Positions 42,687-53,198 of a DNA stretch of 64,000 nt are shown here, piece after piece (position 1 is the first letter of the stretch; each line of letters starts with the position of its first letter). The stretch is from Sandaracinus amylolyticus (GTDB lineage: Bacteria > Myxococcota_A > Polyangia > Polyangiales > Sandaracinaceae), in the NCBI RefSeq assembly GCF_000737325.1, contig NZ_CP011125.1:9176001-9240000 (forward strand), read 5' to 3'. The translations under genes and the position numbers were made by a program. The notes beneath the pieces were generated by a model. It ran no database searches. It was not told where the DNA came from and saw only the letters and a list, made by a program, of their open reading frames with translations.

Positions 42687-42899
42687 ATGGGGGTACGGCT
42701 GCAGGCCATCGTCGACCGCGTGCGGACCGAGTCCAAGGGACTCCCGAACGTGGATCTCGCGAGGCTGAACTTGAAGGTTGGACGACCCCTCTCGCGCCAG
42801 GCCGCCGAGCTGCCGGACGATCCGACGCTCGTCGCGCTGGCCGAGAGCATCGCCCGAGAGATCCTCTCGGAGAGTGGACGAGGAGGCGGACGAGGATGA
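42687..42899 (+). CDS. small hypothetical protein, first gene of V4R unit
   Basis: A 70-residue protein, amphipathic-helical at the start (GVRLQAIVDRVRTESK) and at the end (TLVALAESIAREILSESG), with a Gly/Arg tail. No family is recognised. It overlaps the next gene by 4 nt (ATGA), and a good promoter lies immediately upstream with almost no leader, so no ribosome binding site is available. The size and coupling suggest a partner of the V4R-like proteins or an adaptor. Coding status is supported by its place in the unit. Confidence 0.6.
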   Translation: MGVRLQAIVDRVRTESKGLPNVDLARLNLKVGRPLSRQAAELPDDPTLVALAESIAREILSESGRGGGRG

Positions 42900-43408
42900 G
42901 CGAGCCCGTGTTCGATCGCGAGAAGGGCACGATCGTGATCGGAGGCTCGCGCCTCGTCTTCCACTGCCATCACTACAACGTGTTCCTGCAGCGCTCGCTC
43001 GAGGACGCCCTCGGCGATCGCGCGGTGAGCATCCAGCGTCGCGCGGCGACCGAAGCGTCGCGCACGATGCTCGAGCGGCTCTTCGCCCAGGCGCCCGACG
43101 AGACGTTCGCGGCGCGCATGTCGCGCGCGGCGAGCCTCTTCGCGACGCTCGGCTTCGGTCGTGCCGACGTGAGCGAGCTGACGCCGATGGGCGGGCTCGT
43201 GACGATCTCTCCGTCGCACTACGCGGTGGGCTGGATCGCGAAGTTCGGTCCTTCGTCGCGGCCCGTCGATCACTTCGCGACGGGCTTCTTCCGCGGCGCG
43301 CTCACCGCGGCGACCGGTCTCGCGCCCGAGCGCGTCGACGCGGAGCAGCGCGCGTGCGCGAGCATGCGCGAGGGTGACGCGACCGAGATCCTCCTGAAGG
43401 TGCGTTGA
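42896..43408 (+). CDS. V4R-like small-molecule-binding domain protein (variant)
   Basis: A 170-residue protein whose pattern fits the V4R (4-vinyl-reductase) domain: an N-terminal strand GGSRLVFHCHHYNVFLQRSLE, a helical middle and a C-terminal HFATGFFRGALTAATG with CASMREGDATEILL. The canonical C-x3-6-GD-xx-C pattern has lost its second Cys here (ATE instead of RCE). V4R domains bind hydrophobic or tetrapyrrole-like ligands and usually sit in sensory proteins. No DNA-binding domain is attached. It is a diverged relative of the protein encoded at 43410. It overlaps its upstream neighbour by 4 nt and precedes the next by 1 nt. Confidence 0.6.
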   Translation: MSEPVFDREKGTIVIGGSRLVFHCHHYNVFLQRSLEDALGDRAVSIQRRAATEASRTMLERLFAQAPDETFAARMSRAASLFATLGFGRADVSELTPMGGLVTISPSHYAVGWIAKFGPSSRPVDHFATGFFRGALTAATGLAPERVDAEQRACASMREGDATEILLKVR

Positions 43409-43409
43409 G

Positions 43410-44054
43410 ATGGCGATCGACGAGAAGACGATCGTCGAGGCGGTCTCCGGCCTCGGCATCCGTGGCAACGAAGAGGGGCTGATCCCGGCGTTCGGGCTGC
43501 ACCTCACGCAGCACTTCGCGGACTACTACAACCGCATCTCGTTCGCGGTCGCGCGCGACCTCGAGGGCAGCGGGCTCGAGGAGGACGCGCGCGCGCTGCT
43601 CGTCGAGGCGGGCCACGTCTGCGCGTTCAACACGTTCGGCGGGATCATGCAGTCGGCCGAGTGGGAGGCCGTCGTCGCGCCGATGATCCAGACGCGCGAG
43701 GACTGGATCCGCGGGATGGTCGCGGTCGTGAACGCGTTCGGCTGGGGCGTGTGGCGCATCGAGGATCTCGCGCCCGGCAAGGAGCTGCGGATCTCGATCG
43801 ACAACGCGTACGAGTGCACCGGCTGGGTGCGCGACTACCCGATCGGCAAGAACGCGCGCTGCTATCTCGCGACGGGCGGCGTGTCGGGCCTGATGAACCT
43901 GCTCTACGTGGGCGACATCACGCAGCGTCCGACGCTCGACGAGGACTACTACCGCCGGCTCTTCCGCGGCAGCGATCACTTCGTCGCGGAAGAGACGAAG
44001 TGCCTCGCGCGCGGTGACGCGCGCTGCGAGATCGTCGCTCGTCGCCCGCTGTGA
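43410..44054 (+). CDS. V4R-domain protein (canonical)
   Basis: A 214-residue protein. Residues about 100-210 carry the V4R pattern: WRIEDLAPGKELRISIDNAYECTG-like strand region, a Gly/Leu-rich helix (VSGLMNLLYVG) and the C-terminal TKCLARGDARCEIVA with both Cys, the family's ligand or metal site. The N-terminal 95 residues are helical (HLTQHFADYYNRISFAVARDL). V4R proteins are known as sensors of small ligands, and one member (BchJ) is linked to chlorophyll synthesis. No such pathway is visible here. The gene lies one base after the variant V4R gene and overlaps the next by 4 nt. Confidence 0.7.
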   Translation: MAIDEKTIVEAVSGLGIRGNEEGLIPAFGLHLTQHFADYYNRISFAVARDLEGSGLEEDARALLVEAGHVCAFNTFGGIMQSAEWEAVVAPMIQTREDWIRGMVAVVNAFGWGVWRIEDLAPGKELRISIDNAYECTGWVRDYPIGKNARCYLATGGVSGLMNLLYVGDITQRPTLDEDYYRRLFRGSDHFVAEETKCLARGDARCEIVARRPL

Positions 44055-44380
44055 GCGGCGAGCTGCTCGATCGGTTCACGGTCGGCGCGCTCGACGTGCG
44101 GGTGACGCGCTCGTGCGCGCGGCGCGATCTCTACGACGTGCGCGCGCCGGGCGCGCTGCCGCTCGCGCTGCGCAGCGCGATGGTGGCGCGCGCCGAGGGC
44201 GCGACGCTCGCGGGCAACGACCTGCTCTGGGTGATCGACGTGCCGCACGTGCATCGGATCACGGTGAGCGCGGCGTCGGGGCGCATCGCGGTGCTGCCGC
44301 GCATGGAGACCGAGCGGCCGGATCAGCGCGCCGCGGTGATGGCGCTCTGCGAGTGGCTCGAGGGCGCGCTCACGGCGTGA
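44051..44380 (+). CDS. hypothetical protein, last gene of V4R unit
   Basis: A 109-residue protein starting at a GTG that overlaps the stop of the V4R gene (GTGA). Short strands alternate with one C-terminal helix (RAAVMALCEWLEGAL). Sequence features such as LLDRFTVGALDVRVTRS and GNDLLWVIDVPHVHRITV suggest a compact alpha/beta domain. No family is recognised. Its last 11 nt overlap the convergent VIT/VWA gene. The four coupled genes have a single promoter in sight. Confidence 0.6.
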   Translation: MSGELLDRFTVGALDVRVTRSCARRDLYDVRAPGALPLALRSAMVARAEGATLAGNDLLWVIDVPHVHRITVSAASGRIAVLPRMETERPDQRAAVMALCEWLEGALTA

Positions 44381-46331
44381 GCAGCACGTCGGGCGCGACC
44401 GGTGCGTCGGGCGCGATCGTGTCGAGCACCGAGGACGTGGCGTCGTCGAGCGGGAGCGCGGCGGGACGCGCGATCGCGACGGCGCGGAACGGGTAGCTCA
44501 CGTCGATCCGGCCGTCGAAGCGCGGGACCTGCAGGTCGTCGACCCCGGCGAGGATGCACGACGCGAGCGAGGCATCGACGTTCTCGCCGGACACGCGCGC
44601 GCCGAGGACCTCGCGATGCGCGAGCGAGAGATCGAGCGTGACGTGCGCGTGCCAGTCGGGGCGCCCGGCGCGCGCGCCGGCGAGACATCCGCGCACGCGC
44701 GGGCCGAGCTGACGGCGCACCATTCGACGCAGCGTCTCGGCGGAGGCGGTCGCGCGGATGCGCGCGGGCGCTGGGACGCGGAGGAGCGGGGGACGTGCGC
44801 TGCGGGCGTAGAGCCCGTGGCCGATCGGCATCGCGGTGATCCACGAGTGCACGCCGCCGATGCCGCCGGGCACCGGCGGCGGCCGACGACGAGGCCGCGT
44901 CCACTTGTCGAGGTCGCCGAGCACGCGGCGATCGAGGGCGAGCGCGTCGAACGATCCCTCCTGCGCGAGCACTGCACGCAGCGCGTCGCTCGGCGACGAC
45001 GCGCGCGACGTGCGCGTGCCGACGACGAGCCGAGCTGCGCGGCCCGGAGCGAAGAACGTGAGCGCCTCGCCGGTGGGCACCGTGGCGAGATCGATCGCGG
45101 GCTCGCCGCGGAGCTCGATGCGCGCGCGCGGCGCGGGCTCGGCGACGATCGACGCGAGGTCGAAGCCTGCGCCCGCGAAGGACGCGCCGAGCGAGAGCGT
45201 CATCGTCGACGTGGTCGCGCTCGCCGCGCGCAGCGTCACGCCGCCGAAGGGCGCGTCGGACACGTTCGCGATCACCACGCGCGCGCCTCGCGCTTCGAGC
45301 GCGGCGAGATCCGCGCGGTCGAGCCACCCGTCGCCGATCACCACGACGAGCGGCGAGCGCGCGTCGTCGAGCGCGTCCGGCGGGAGGTCGAAGAGCGTGC
45401 GCGACCCGAGCGCGCCGGGAAGCTCGCTCGCGAGCCGCGCGGCGTCGAGCGTGTCGGGCGCGCACCACGTCGACGTCTCCCAGCGCGCGCGTGCTCCGAA
45501 GCGCAGCACCCGCACGCGCGAGCCCGGCGCGAGCGACGCGAGCACCGTGCGCAGCGCCGTCTCGACGCGCTCGACCGGGACGTCGAGCATCGAAGGCGAC
45601 GCGTCGATCGCGAGGATCACGTCGTGGCGCGCGACGCGACGCGGCTCGACCAGGTGCGCGTGCGCGCAGCGCGCGCCGATGCACTCGACGTCCGCGAGCA
45701 CGCGGAGCGGTGACGCGACGCGCGCCGAGATCACGGCGTCCTCGCCCGGCGCGCCGCCCGAGACCGAGAGCGTGTCGTGACCCGGCGCGACGAGCGTGAT
45801 CGACGCAGGCACGAGGCGCGGATCGGCGTCGCGCGCGGGCAGCACCAACGACGACGTCCCGCCGCGCACGACGAGCGGCGCGGCGTAGCGGACCGCGAGC
45901 ACGAGGCGCGCGCCGTCCCCGACGGGCGCGGCGCGGATCGTGAGCGCGGAGCGGCGCCACGACGCGCTCGCGATCGGACGCGACGTGCGACCACGCGGCG
46001 CGCCGTGCAGCGCGACGGCGTAGGGATCGACGTGCGAGCCCCGCGTGATCGAGCTCGAGAGCGCGCGACATCCGCCGCCGGCGCGACAGACCTCGAGCGA
46101 GATCGCCTCGGCGCCGCGAGGCAGCGCGAGCGTGTAGCCGATCTCGGCGCGCTGCGTGCCGTCGCGCGCGAGCTCGATGCGCAGCGCGATCTCGGCCACG
46201 CCCTCGGCGAACGTGACCCGCACGTCGTGCGCGACCTCGCGCACGTCCTCGGGCGCATCGAGCGTCTGCGCGTGCGCCCGCGGCGACCACGCGACCACGA
46301 CGATCACCACGAGCGAAGCCGCGCACCGCAC
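44370..46331 (-). CDS. VIT/VWA-domain protein with AgmX/PglI-like C-terminus
   Basis: A 653-residue exported protein. The signal peptide is SLVVIVVVAWSPRAHAQT, starting at GTG 46331. Residues about 25-200 look like a VIT domain; VWA follows with the MIDAS motif ILAIDASPSM (about residue 240) and Thr/Asp at VVVIGDGW. The C-terminal 100 residues match the AgmX/PglI-type domain: VRRQLGPRVRGCLAGARAG, then a second Cys in LASCILAGV and VSYPF at the end. The layout is common in myxobacterial envelope or gliding-related proteins. It overlaps the V4R unit by 11 nt and follows the tandem repeat. Confidence 0.85.
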   Translation of the reverse strand: MRCAASLVVIVVVAWSPRAHAQTLDAPEDVREVAHDVRVTFAEGVAEIALRIELARDGTQRAEIGYTLALPRGAEAISLEVCRAGGGCRALSSSITRGSHVDPYAVALHGAPRGRTSRPIASASWRRSALTIRAAPVGDGARLVLAVRYAAPLVVRGGTSSLVLPARDADPRLVPASITLVAPGHDTLSVSGGAPGEDAVISARVASPLRVLADVECIGARCAHAHLVEPRRVARHDVILAIDASPSMLDVPVERVETALRTVLASLAPGSRVRVLRFGARARWETSTWCAPDTLDAARLASELPGALGSRTLFDLPPDALDDARSPLVVVIGDGWLDRADLAALEARGARVVIANVSDAPFGGVTLRAASATTSTMTLSLGASFAGAGFDLASIVAEPAPRARIELRGEPAIDLATVPTGEALTFFAPGRAARLVVGTRTSRASSPSDALRAVLAQEGSFDALALDRRVLGDLDKWTRPRRRPPPVPGGIGGVHSWITAMPIGHGLYARSARPPLLRVPAPARIRATASAETLRRMVRRQLGPRVRGCLAGARAGRPDWHAHVTLDLSLAHREVLGARVSGENVDASLASCILAGVDDLQVPRFDGRIDVSYPFRAVAIARPAALPLDDATSSVLDTIAPDAPVAPDVLLTP

Positions 46332-46364
46332 GTCGCGTCCGACGCCGCGCAGACCCCGAGGTTC

Positions 46365-46690
46365 CCCTCCGCTGGAGTGCTCGCCCGTGCCGAGACCGGA
46401 CGGGAGCGGGCGGAGCACGCGGACGGGAGGGCTCGGACCGGCGAGCCGATGTCGGACCCTCCGCTGGAGTGCTCGCCCGTGCCGAGACCGGACGGGAGCG
46501 GGCGGAGCACGCGGACGGAAGGGCTCGGACCGACGAGCCGATTTCGGACCCTCCGCTGGAGTGCTCGCCCGTGCCGAGCCCGGACGGGAGCGGGCGGAGC
46601 ACGCGGACGGGAGGGCTCGGACCGGCGAGCCGATGTCGGACCCTCCGCTGGAGTGCTCGCCCGTGCCGAGACCGGACGGGAGCGGGCGGA
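46365..46690. repeat. tandem repeat of 92 bp, three full copies and one partial
   Basis: Copies begin at 46365, 46457, 46549 and 46641. Copy 2 differs from copy 1 at three positions and copy 3 at one. Copy 4 matches for 50 bp, then has a 23-bp deletion and diverges. As 92 is not a multiple of three, no frame can encode a repeated peptide. It lies between the minus-strand hybrid kinase gene and the VIT/VWA gene, starting before the latter's start codon and ending 25 bp before the kinase stop codon. Confidence 0.95.
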
Positions 46691-46715
46691 CCGGGCGAGC
46701 CGGCTTGTGATTCTC

Positions 46716-49337
<2,622 letters not shown>

Positions 49338-49369
49338 ACGCCGAGCTTAACCCCCGGCGCGGCCTCCGA

Positions 49370-50143
49370 TCACGCCTTACCGCGCGCCACGATCTCTTCG
49401 GCGACGGTGCGCAGCTCGGGCGTCCAGCGCGCGAGCTCGGGGACCAGCGCCGCGACGTCGATCCCCGCGGCCGCGAACGCCGCATCGTGGGCGCCGAGCA
49501 CCGACACCAGCGCCTCGAGCGCGGCGCGACGCTCCTGCTCGAACGCGCGCATCCGCTCCTCGCCGAGCGGCGCGAGCTCACGCTCGAGCTCGGCGATCTG
49601 CGCGTCGATCTCGTCGCGCTTCGCGCGCGCGGCCGAGAGCTTCTTCTCGAGCGTCTCGCGGCGGCGCTCTTCGCCCTTCGACAGCCCCTGCGCCATCTTC
49701 GCCTCGGCGCGCGTGACCGCGTAGGCGCGGCCCTCGACCACGCGGATCGCGTCGGCGAGGTCGGGGTGATCGGCGATGGTGAGCGCGCGGCGCAGCTCGG
49801 CCTGCTTCTTCTCGAGCGCCTCGAGCTCGGCCTGGAGGCGGCGGCGATCGGAGATCGGCTCCGCGGGGACGGTACCCGGCGACGAGGTCGACTCGGCGGC
49901 CATCGCGCTCTCGGCCGTCGCGCTCTCGGTCGGCTCGGTGGTCGCGGGCGCCGCGTCGACGCGCGCCTCGGTCTCTGCGGTCTCGGTGATCTCCGCGGGC
50001 GGGGCCGCGGGCGTCTCCGCGCTCGGCGCGGCCTCGGTGGTCTCGGACGCTGTCGCGAGGCTCGCCTCGGCGCTGGTCGTCTCCGCCTTCACCGCGCGCT
50101 TGCTGCGCTTCGGCGTGTCGCTGCTCTCGTCGGTCGTGTCCAT
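49370..50143 (-). CDS. coiled-coil protein with acidic/Thr-rich N-terminus
   Basis: A 257-residue protein. Residues 1-95 are low complexity (Ala, Thr, Glu, Ser, Pro; for example ETTEAAPSAETPAAPPAE) and probably disordered; residues about 98-215 form heptad-rich helices (LQAELEALEKKQAELRRAL, ETLEKKLSAARAKRDE, IAELERELAPLGEE), consistent with a parallel coiled coil. A C-terminal helix pair follows. No domain name is recognised. It is 32 nt upstream of the hybrid kinase gene on the same strand, and may be co-transcribed. Confidence 0.7.
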   Translation of the reverse strand: MDTTDESSDTPKRSKRAVKAETTSAEASLATASETTEAAPSAETPAAPPAEITETAETEARVDAAPATTEPTESATAESAMAAESTSSPGTVPAEPISDRRRLQAELEALEKKQAELRRALTIADHPDLADAIRVVEGRAYAVTRAEAKMAQGLSKGEERRRETLEKKLSAARAKRDEIDAQIAELERELAPLGEERMRAFEQERRAALEALVSVLGAHDAAFAAAGIDVAALVPELARWTPELRTVAEEIVARGKA

Positions 50144-50314
50144 CGCTGCCTTTGGTGTGTCCTCGCACCGCGTCGCACGTCACCTCGTCTTCGCGCGAGC
50201 TCGGCACCTCGCGATGCTGGCTGCACGAAGCCGCGGCGCCGTCCGGCGCGCTGCTCGCGGGCCGACGTGGATAGGTGAACGCCCGTTCGCCTGCAAGCGA
50301 GATCACACGAGGTC

Positions 50315-51187
50315 TCACGGCTGCTGCGGGCGCAGCCGGATCAGACCCTCCTGCGCGGTCGACGCCACGAGCCGTCCGTCGCGCGTGAACACGCGCCCCC
50401 GCACCAGCCCGCGCGCGCCGTGCGCGGCCGGGCTGTCGATCACGTGGAGCAGCCAGTCGTCGACCCGGAAGTCCTGGTGGAACCACATCACGTGATCCAC
50501 CGACGCGACCTGCATGCCCGGCGTGAGCCACGTGACGCCGTGAGGCCGCAGCGACGTCGTGACGAACGAGTAGTCCGACGCGTACGCGAGCAGATAGCGA
50601 TGCAGCGCGCGATCGTCGGGCAGCTTCGCGACGGTCTTGAGCCACACCATGCGCATCGGCGGGCGCGGCGCGGGGACGAACGGATCGTCGGCCTCGTCGA
50701 CCGGACGCAGCTCGAACGGCCGCTCCGCGACCGCGCGCTCGCGCAGCCCGCGCGGCAGTCGACCGGCGTAGCTCGCGATGCGCTCCTGCTCGGTCTTCAG
50801 CGACTCGGGCGGCGGCGCTTCGGGCATCTCGTCCTGGTGCGAGAAGCCTTCTTCGACGATCTGGAACGAGGCCTGGAGGTTGAGGATCGGCTGCCCGCTC
50901 TGGATCGCGACCACGCGTCGCGTGGTGAACGAGCTGCCGTCGCGGATGCGATCGACGTCGTAGACGATCGGCTTCGAGACGTCCCCGGGGCGCAGGAAGT
51001 ACGCGTGGAGCGAGTGCGCCGCGCGATCCGCGGGCACGGTCTGCAGCGCGGCGGAGAGCGCTTGCCCGAGCACCTGCCCGCCGAACACGCGGCCCCACCC
51101 GAGATCCTGGCTCTGCCCGCGGAAGAGGTTCTCCTCGATCTTCTCGAGCGCGAGGAGCTTCACCAGCTCGTCCAGCACCTTGCTCAT
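50315..51187 (-). CDS. tesB: acyl-CoA thioesterase II (TesB family)
   Basis: A 290-residue double hot-dog thioesterase that hydrolyses acyl-CoA to fatty acid and CoA. The first hot-dog has FRGQSQDLGWGRVFGGQVLGQAL and HSLHAYFLRPGD; the second has LAYASDYSFV with the catalytic Asp, VASVDHVMWFHQDF, WLLHVIDSP, and AQEGLIR with the catalytic Gln. The Thr of the E. coli enzyme's DHxMWFH region is replaced by Ser. Length and order agree with TesB. The ATG at 51187 is the family start; an upstream open frame is spurious. Confidence 0.93.
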   Translation of the reverse strand: MSKVLDELVKLLALEKIEENLFRGQSQDLGWGRVFGGQVLGQALSAALQTVPADRAAHSLHAYFLRPGDVSKPIVYDVDRIRDGSSFTTRRVVAIQSGQPILNLQASFQIVEEGFSHQDEMPEAPPPESLKTEQERIASYAGRLPRGLRERAVAERPFELRPVDEADDPFVPAPRPPMRMVWLKTVAKLPDDRALHRYLLAYASDYSFVTTSLRPHGVTWLTPGMQVASVDHVMWFHQDFRVDDWLLHVIDSPAAHGARGLVRGRVFTRDGRLVASTAQEGLIRLRPQQP

Positions 51188-51366
51188 CGGGCGCGCACGG
51201 TACTGCAACGGACCGGCGCGCGCACCGAGGCCACCGAGCCCACGAGGGCGAGCCGGTGCACGCGAGCGACGATCCTTCGGGCCCGTACTGAACGACTCGT
51301 CCCCGTCCGGGCACGACCTCACGAGCGACACGCGCCAGCCTTTCGAGCGCGCGCTCCGGAGGATCG

Positions 51367-52173
51367 ATGACGTCCCGGGCTTCCTTCGCAGGCTCGCGCG
51401 CCGAGCACCACTACGACCTGCGCGGCACCGACGCGCTCCCCACCGATGGCCCCGATCCCGTGGTGAACATGGGGCTCTGGCGCGCGCGACCCGCGACGCT
51501 GCACGCCGCGAACCTCGCGCTCTTCGATCGCGTGATCGAGCTCGCGGAGATCCGCGGCGGCACGCGCGTGCTCGACGTGGGCTGCGGGTTCGGCACCGCT
51601 GCGATGCGCGTCGCGGAGCGCACCGATGCCGCGCAGATCGTCGGCATCAACGTGTCGACGGTGCAGCTGCGCACCGCGTACGAGCTCACGCGCGCGCGTG
51701 GCCTCGAGCAACGCGTCGCATTCGTCGCCGCGTCCGCGACCGCCCTGCCCTTCGCCGATGCGTCGGTCGATCACCTCGTGAGCATCGAAGCAGCGTTCCA
51801 CTTCGACACGCGCGACGCGTTCTTCCGCGAGGCGCATCGCGTGCTGCGCCCCGGCGGCACGCTCGCGCTCGCCGATCTCGTGATCACGCCACCACGCAAC
51901 CGCGTGCAGGAGGCGATGCTCGTGCAGCTCTCGCGCGCGCTCGCGTTCCCGCTCGGCAACGCCTACGGGCTCCCCGAGTACGCCGCGCGCGTCGCGCGCG
52001 CCGGGCTCGTCGTCGAGCACGCCGAGTCGATCGCGCACGACGTCGTGCCCGCGTTCCGCCGCTGGATGCTGCGTCACTCGTGGCGGCATCGCGCGCTCGC
52101 CGCCGATCTCGCCGCGTGGCCGTATCTCGTCTATCCGTGGGACTACGCGCTGGTGCGCGCCGTCCGTCCGTGA
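51367..52173 (+). CDS. SAM-dependent methyltransferase
   Basis: A 268-residue class I methyltransferase of the type that includes sarcosine/dimethylglycine, tocopherol and polyketide-modifying C- or O-methyltransferases. Motif I is VLDVGCGFGTAAM (about residues 69-81), the acidic motif II region VGINVSTVQ, motif post I DHLVSIEAAFHF, and motif III VLRPGGTLALADLV. The N-terminal NMGLWRARPATLHAANLALFDRV is similar to that of small-molecule methyltransferases. Substrate unknown. The last 31 nt overlap the convergent hydroquinone reductase gene. Confidence 0.88.
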   Translation: MTSRASFAGSRAEHHYDLRGTDALPTDGPDPVVNMGLWRARPATLHAANLALFDRVIELAEIRGGTRVLDVGCGFGTAAMRVAERTDAAQIVGINVSTVQLRTAYELTRARGLEQRVAFVAASATALPFADASVDHLVSIEAAFHFDTRDAFFREAHRVLRPGGTLALADLVITPPRNRVQEAMLVQLSRALAFPLGNAYGLPEYAARVARAGLVVEHAESIAHDVVPAFRRWMLRHSWRHRALAADLAAWPYLVYPWDYALVRAVRP

Positions 52174-53099
52174 GGCGCGTCGAGATCGAGCGTCGGACCG
52201 AGCGGCACGATGCGCGTCGGGTTCACCGCGTCCTGGCTCCAGTAGTAGTGCGTCTTGATCGCGTCGAGGTCGCACGTCTCGCGCACGCCGGGCGTCTGGT
52301 ACACGTCGCGCACGAAGCCCCAGAGCGCCGGGTAGTCCTGGATGCGGTGCAGGTTGCACTTGAAGTGCGCGTAGTAGACGAGGTCGAAGCGCAGCAGCGT
52401 CGTGAAGAGCGCGACGTCCGCCTCGGTCATCGCGTCGCCGCACAGGAAGCGCTGCCTCTCGAGCACCTCGTTCCAGCGATCGAGCGCCGCGAAGAGCTCG
52501 CGGCACGCGTCCTCGTACGCCTTCTGCGACTTCGCGAACCCCGCGCGATAGACGCCGTTGTTGATCGGCTCGTAGATCGCGTCGAGCACCTCGTCGATGC
52601 GCGCGCGCAGCGCGGGCGGCGCGAGCGAAGGACCGCGCGTCGCGAGCGGCTCGCACTCGACGTCGAGCATCCGCATGATCTCGCGCGACTCGTTGTTCAC
52701 GATCGTCGCGCGCTCGCGATCCCAGAGCACCGGCACCGTGACGCGCCCGGTGTAGTCGCGCTTCGCGCGCAGGTACACGTCGCGCAGGAACTGCGAGGGC
52801 CCGAGCGGGTCGGGATCGCGCGCGTCGAACGGCCAGCCGTCCGGGCCCATGTGGGGATCGACGACGGTCACCGAGATCGCGTGCTCGAGCCCGCGCAGCG
52901 CGCGCGTGATCAGCGTGCGATGCGCCCACGGGCACGCGGTCGAGACGTAGAGGTGATAGCGGCCCGCGACCGGCGCGTGATCGGTGCTCCCGTCCGCGCG
53001 GATCCAGCCGTGGAACTTGGTGCGCGGACGCTGGAAGCGCCCCTCCGCGTCGGGCGCGTACCACTCGGTGCTCCACTTCCCGTCGACGAGATGACCCAT
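52143..53099 (-). CDS. glutathionyl-hydroquinone reductase (Xi-class GST)
   Basis: A 318-residue Xi-class glutathione transferase, which reduces glutathionyl-hydroquinones. The catalytic Cys is in STACPWAHRTLITRALRG (about residue 55), and the flanks FHGWIRADGSTDHAPVAGRYHLY match the family. The C-terminal helical domain has NNGVYRAGFAKSQKAYE and DVALFTTLLRFDLVYYAHFKCN, in line with the usual two-domain build. Myxobacteria often have related enzymes for quinone handling. It overlaps the opposite methyltransferase gene by 31 nt at the 3' ends. Confidence 0.93.
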   Translation of the reverse strand: MGHLVDGKWSTEWYAPDAEGRFQRPRTKFHGWIRADGSTDHAPVAGRYHLYVSTACPWAHRTLITRALRGLEHAISVTVVDPHMGPDGWPFDARDPDPLGPSQFLRDVYLRAKRDYTGRVTVPVLWDRERATIVNNESREIMRMLDVECEPLATRGPSLAPPALRARIDEVLDAIYEPINNGVYRAGFAKSQKAYEDACRELFAALDRWNEVLERQRFLCGDAMTEADVALFTTLLRFDLVYYAHFKCNLHRIQDYPALWGFVRDVYQTPGVRETCDLDAIKTHYYWSQDAVNPTRIVPLGPTLDLDAPHGRTARTSA

Positions 53100-53198
53100 G
53101 CCCCGAAGGTAGCTCCCGAGCGCCCTCGGGGGTGTCCGGGGCCAGCCACTGGCTCACAGCCGTCGCGGGGACGATGTGCCCACGGAGCGACCTCGCTC

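Noticed and set aside
46365-46690. Possible CRISPR array
   Set aside because: Repeats are directly joined with a 92-bp period, without variable spacers.
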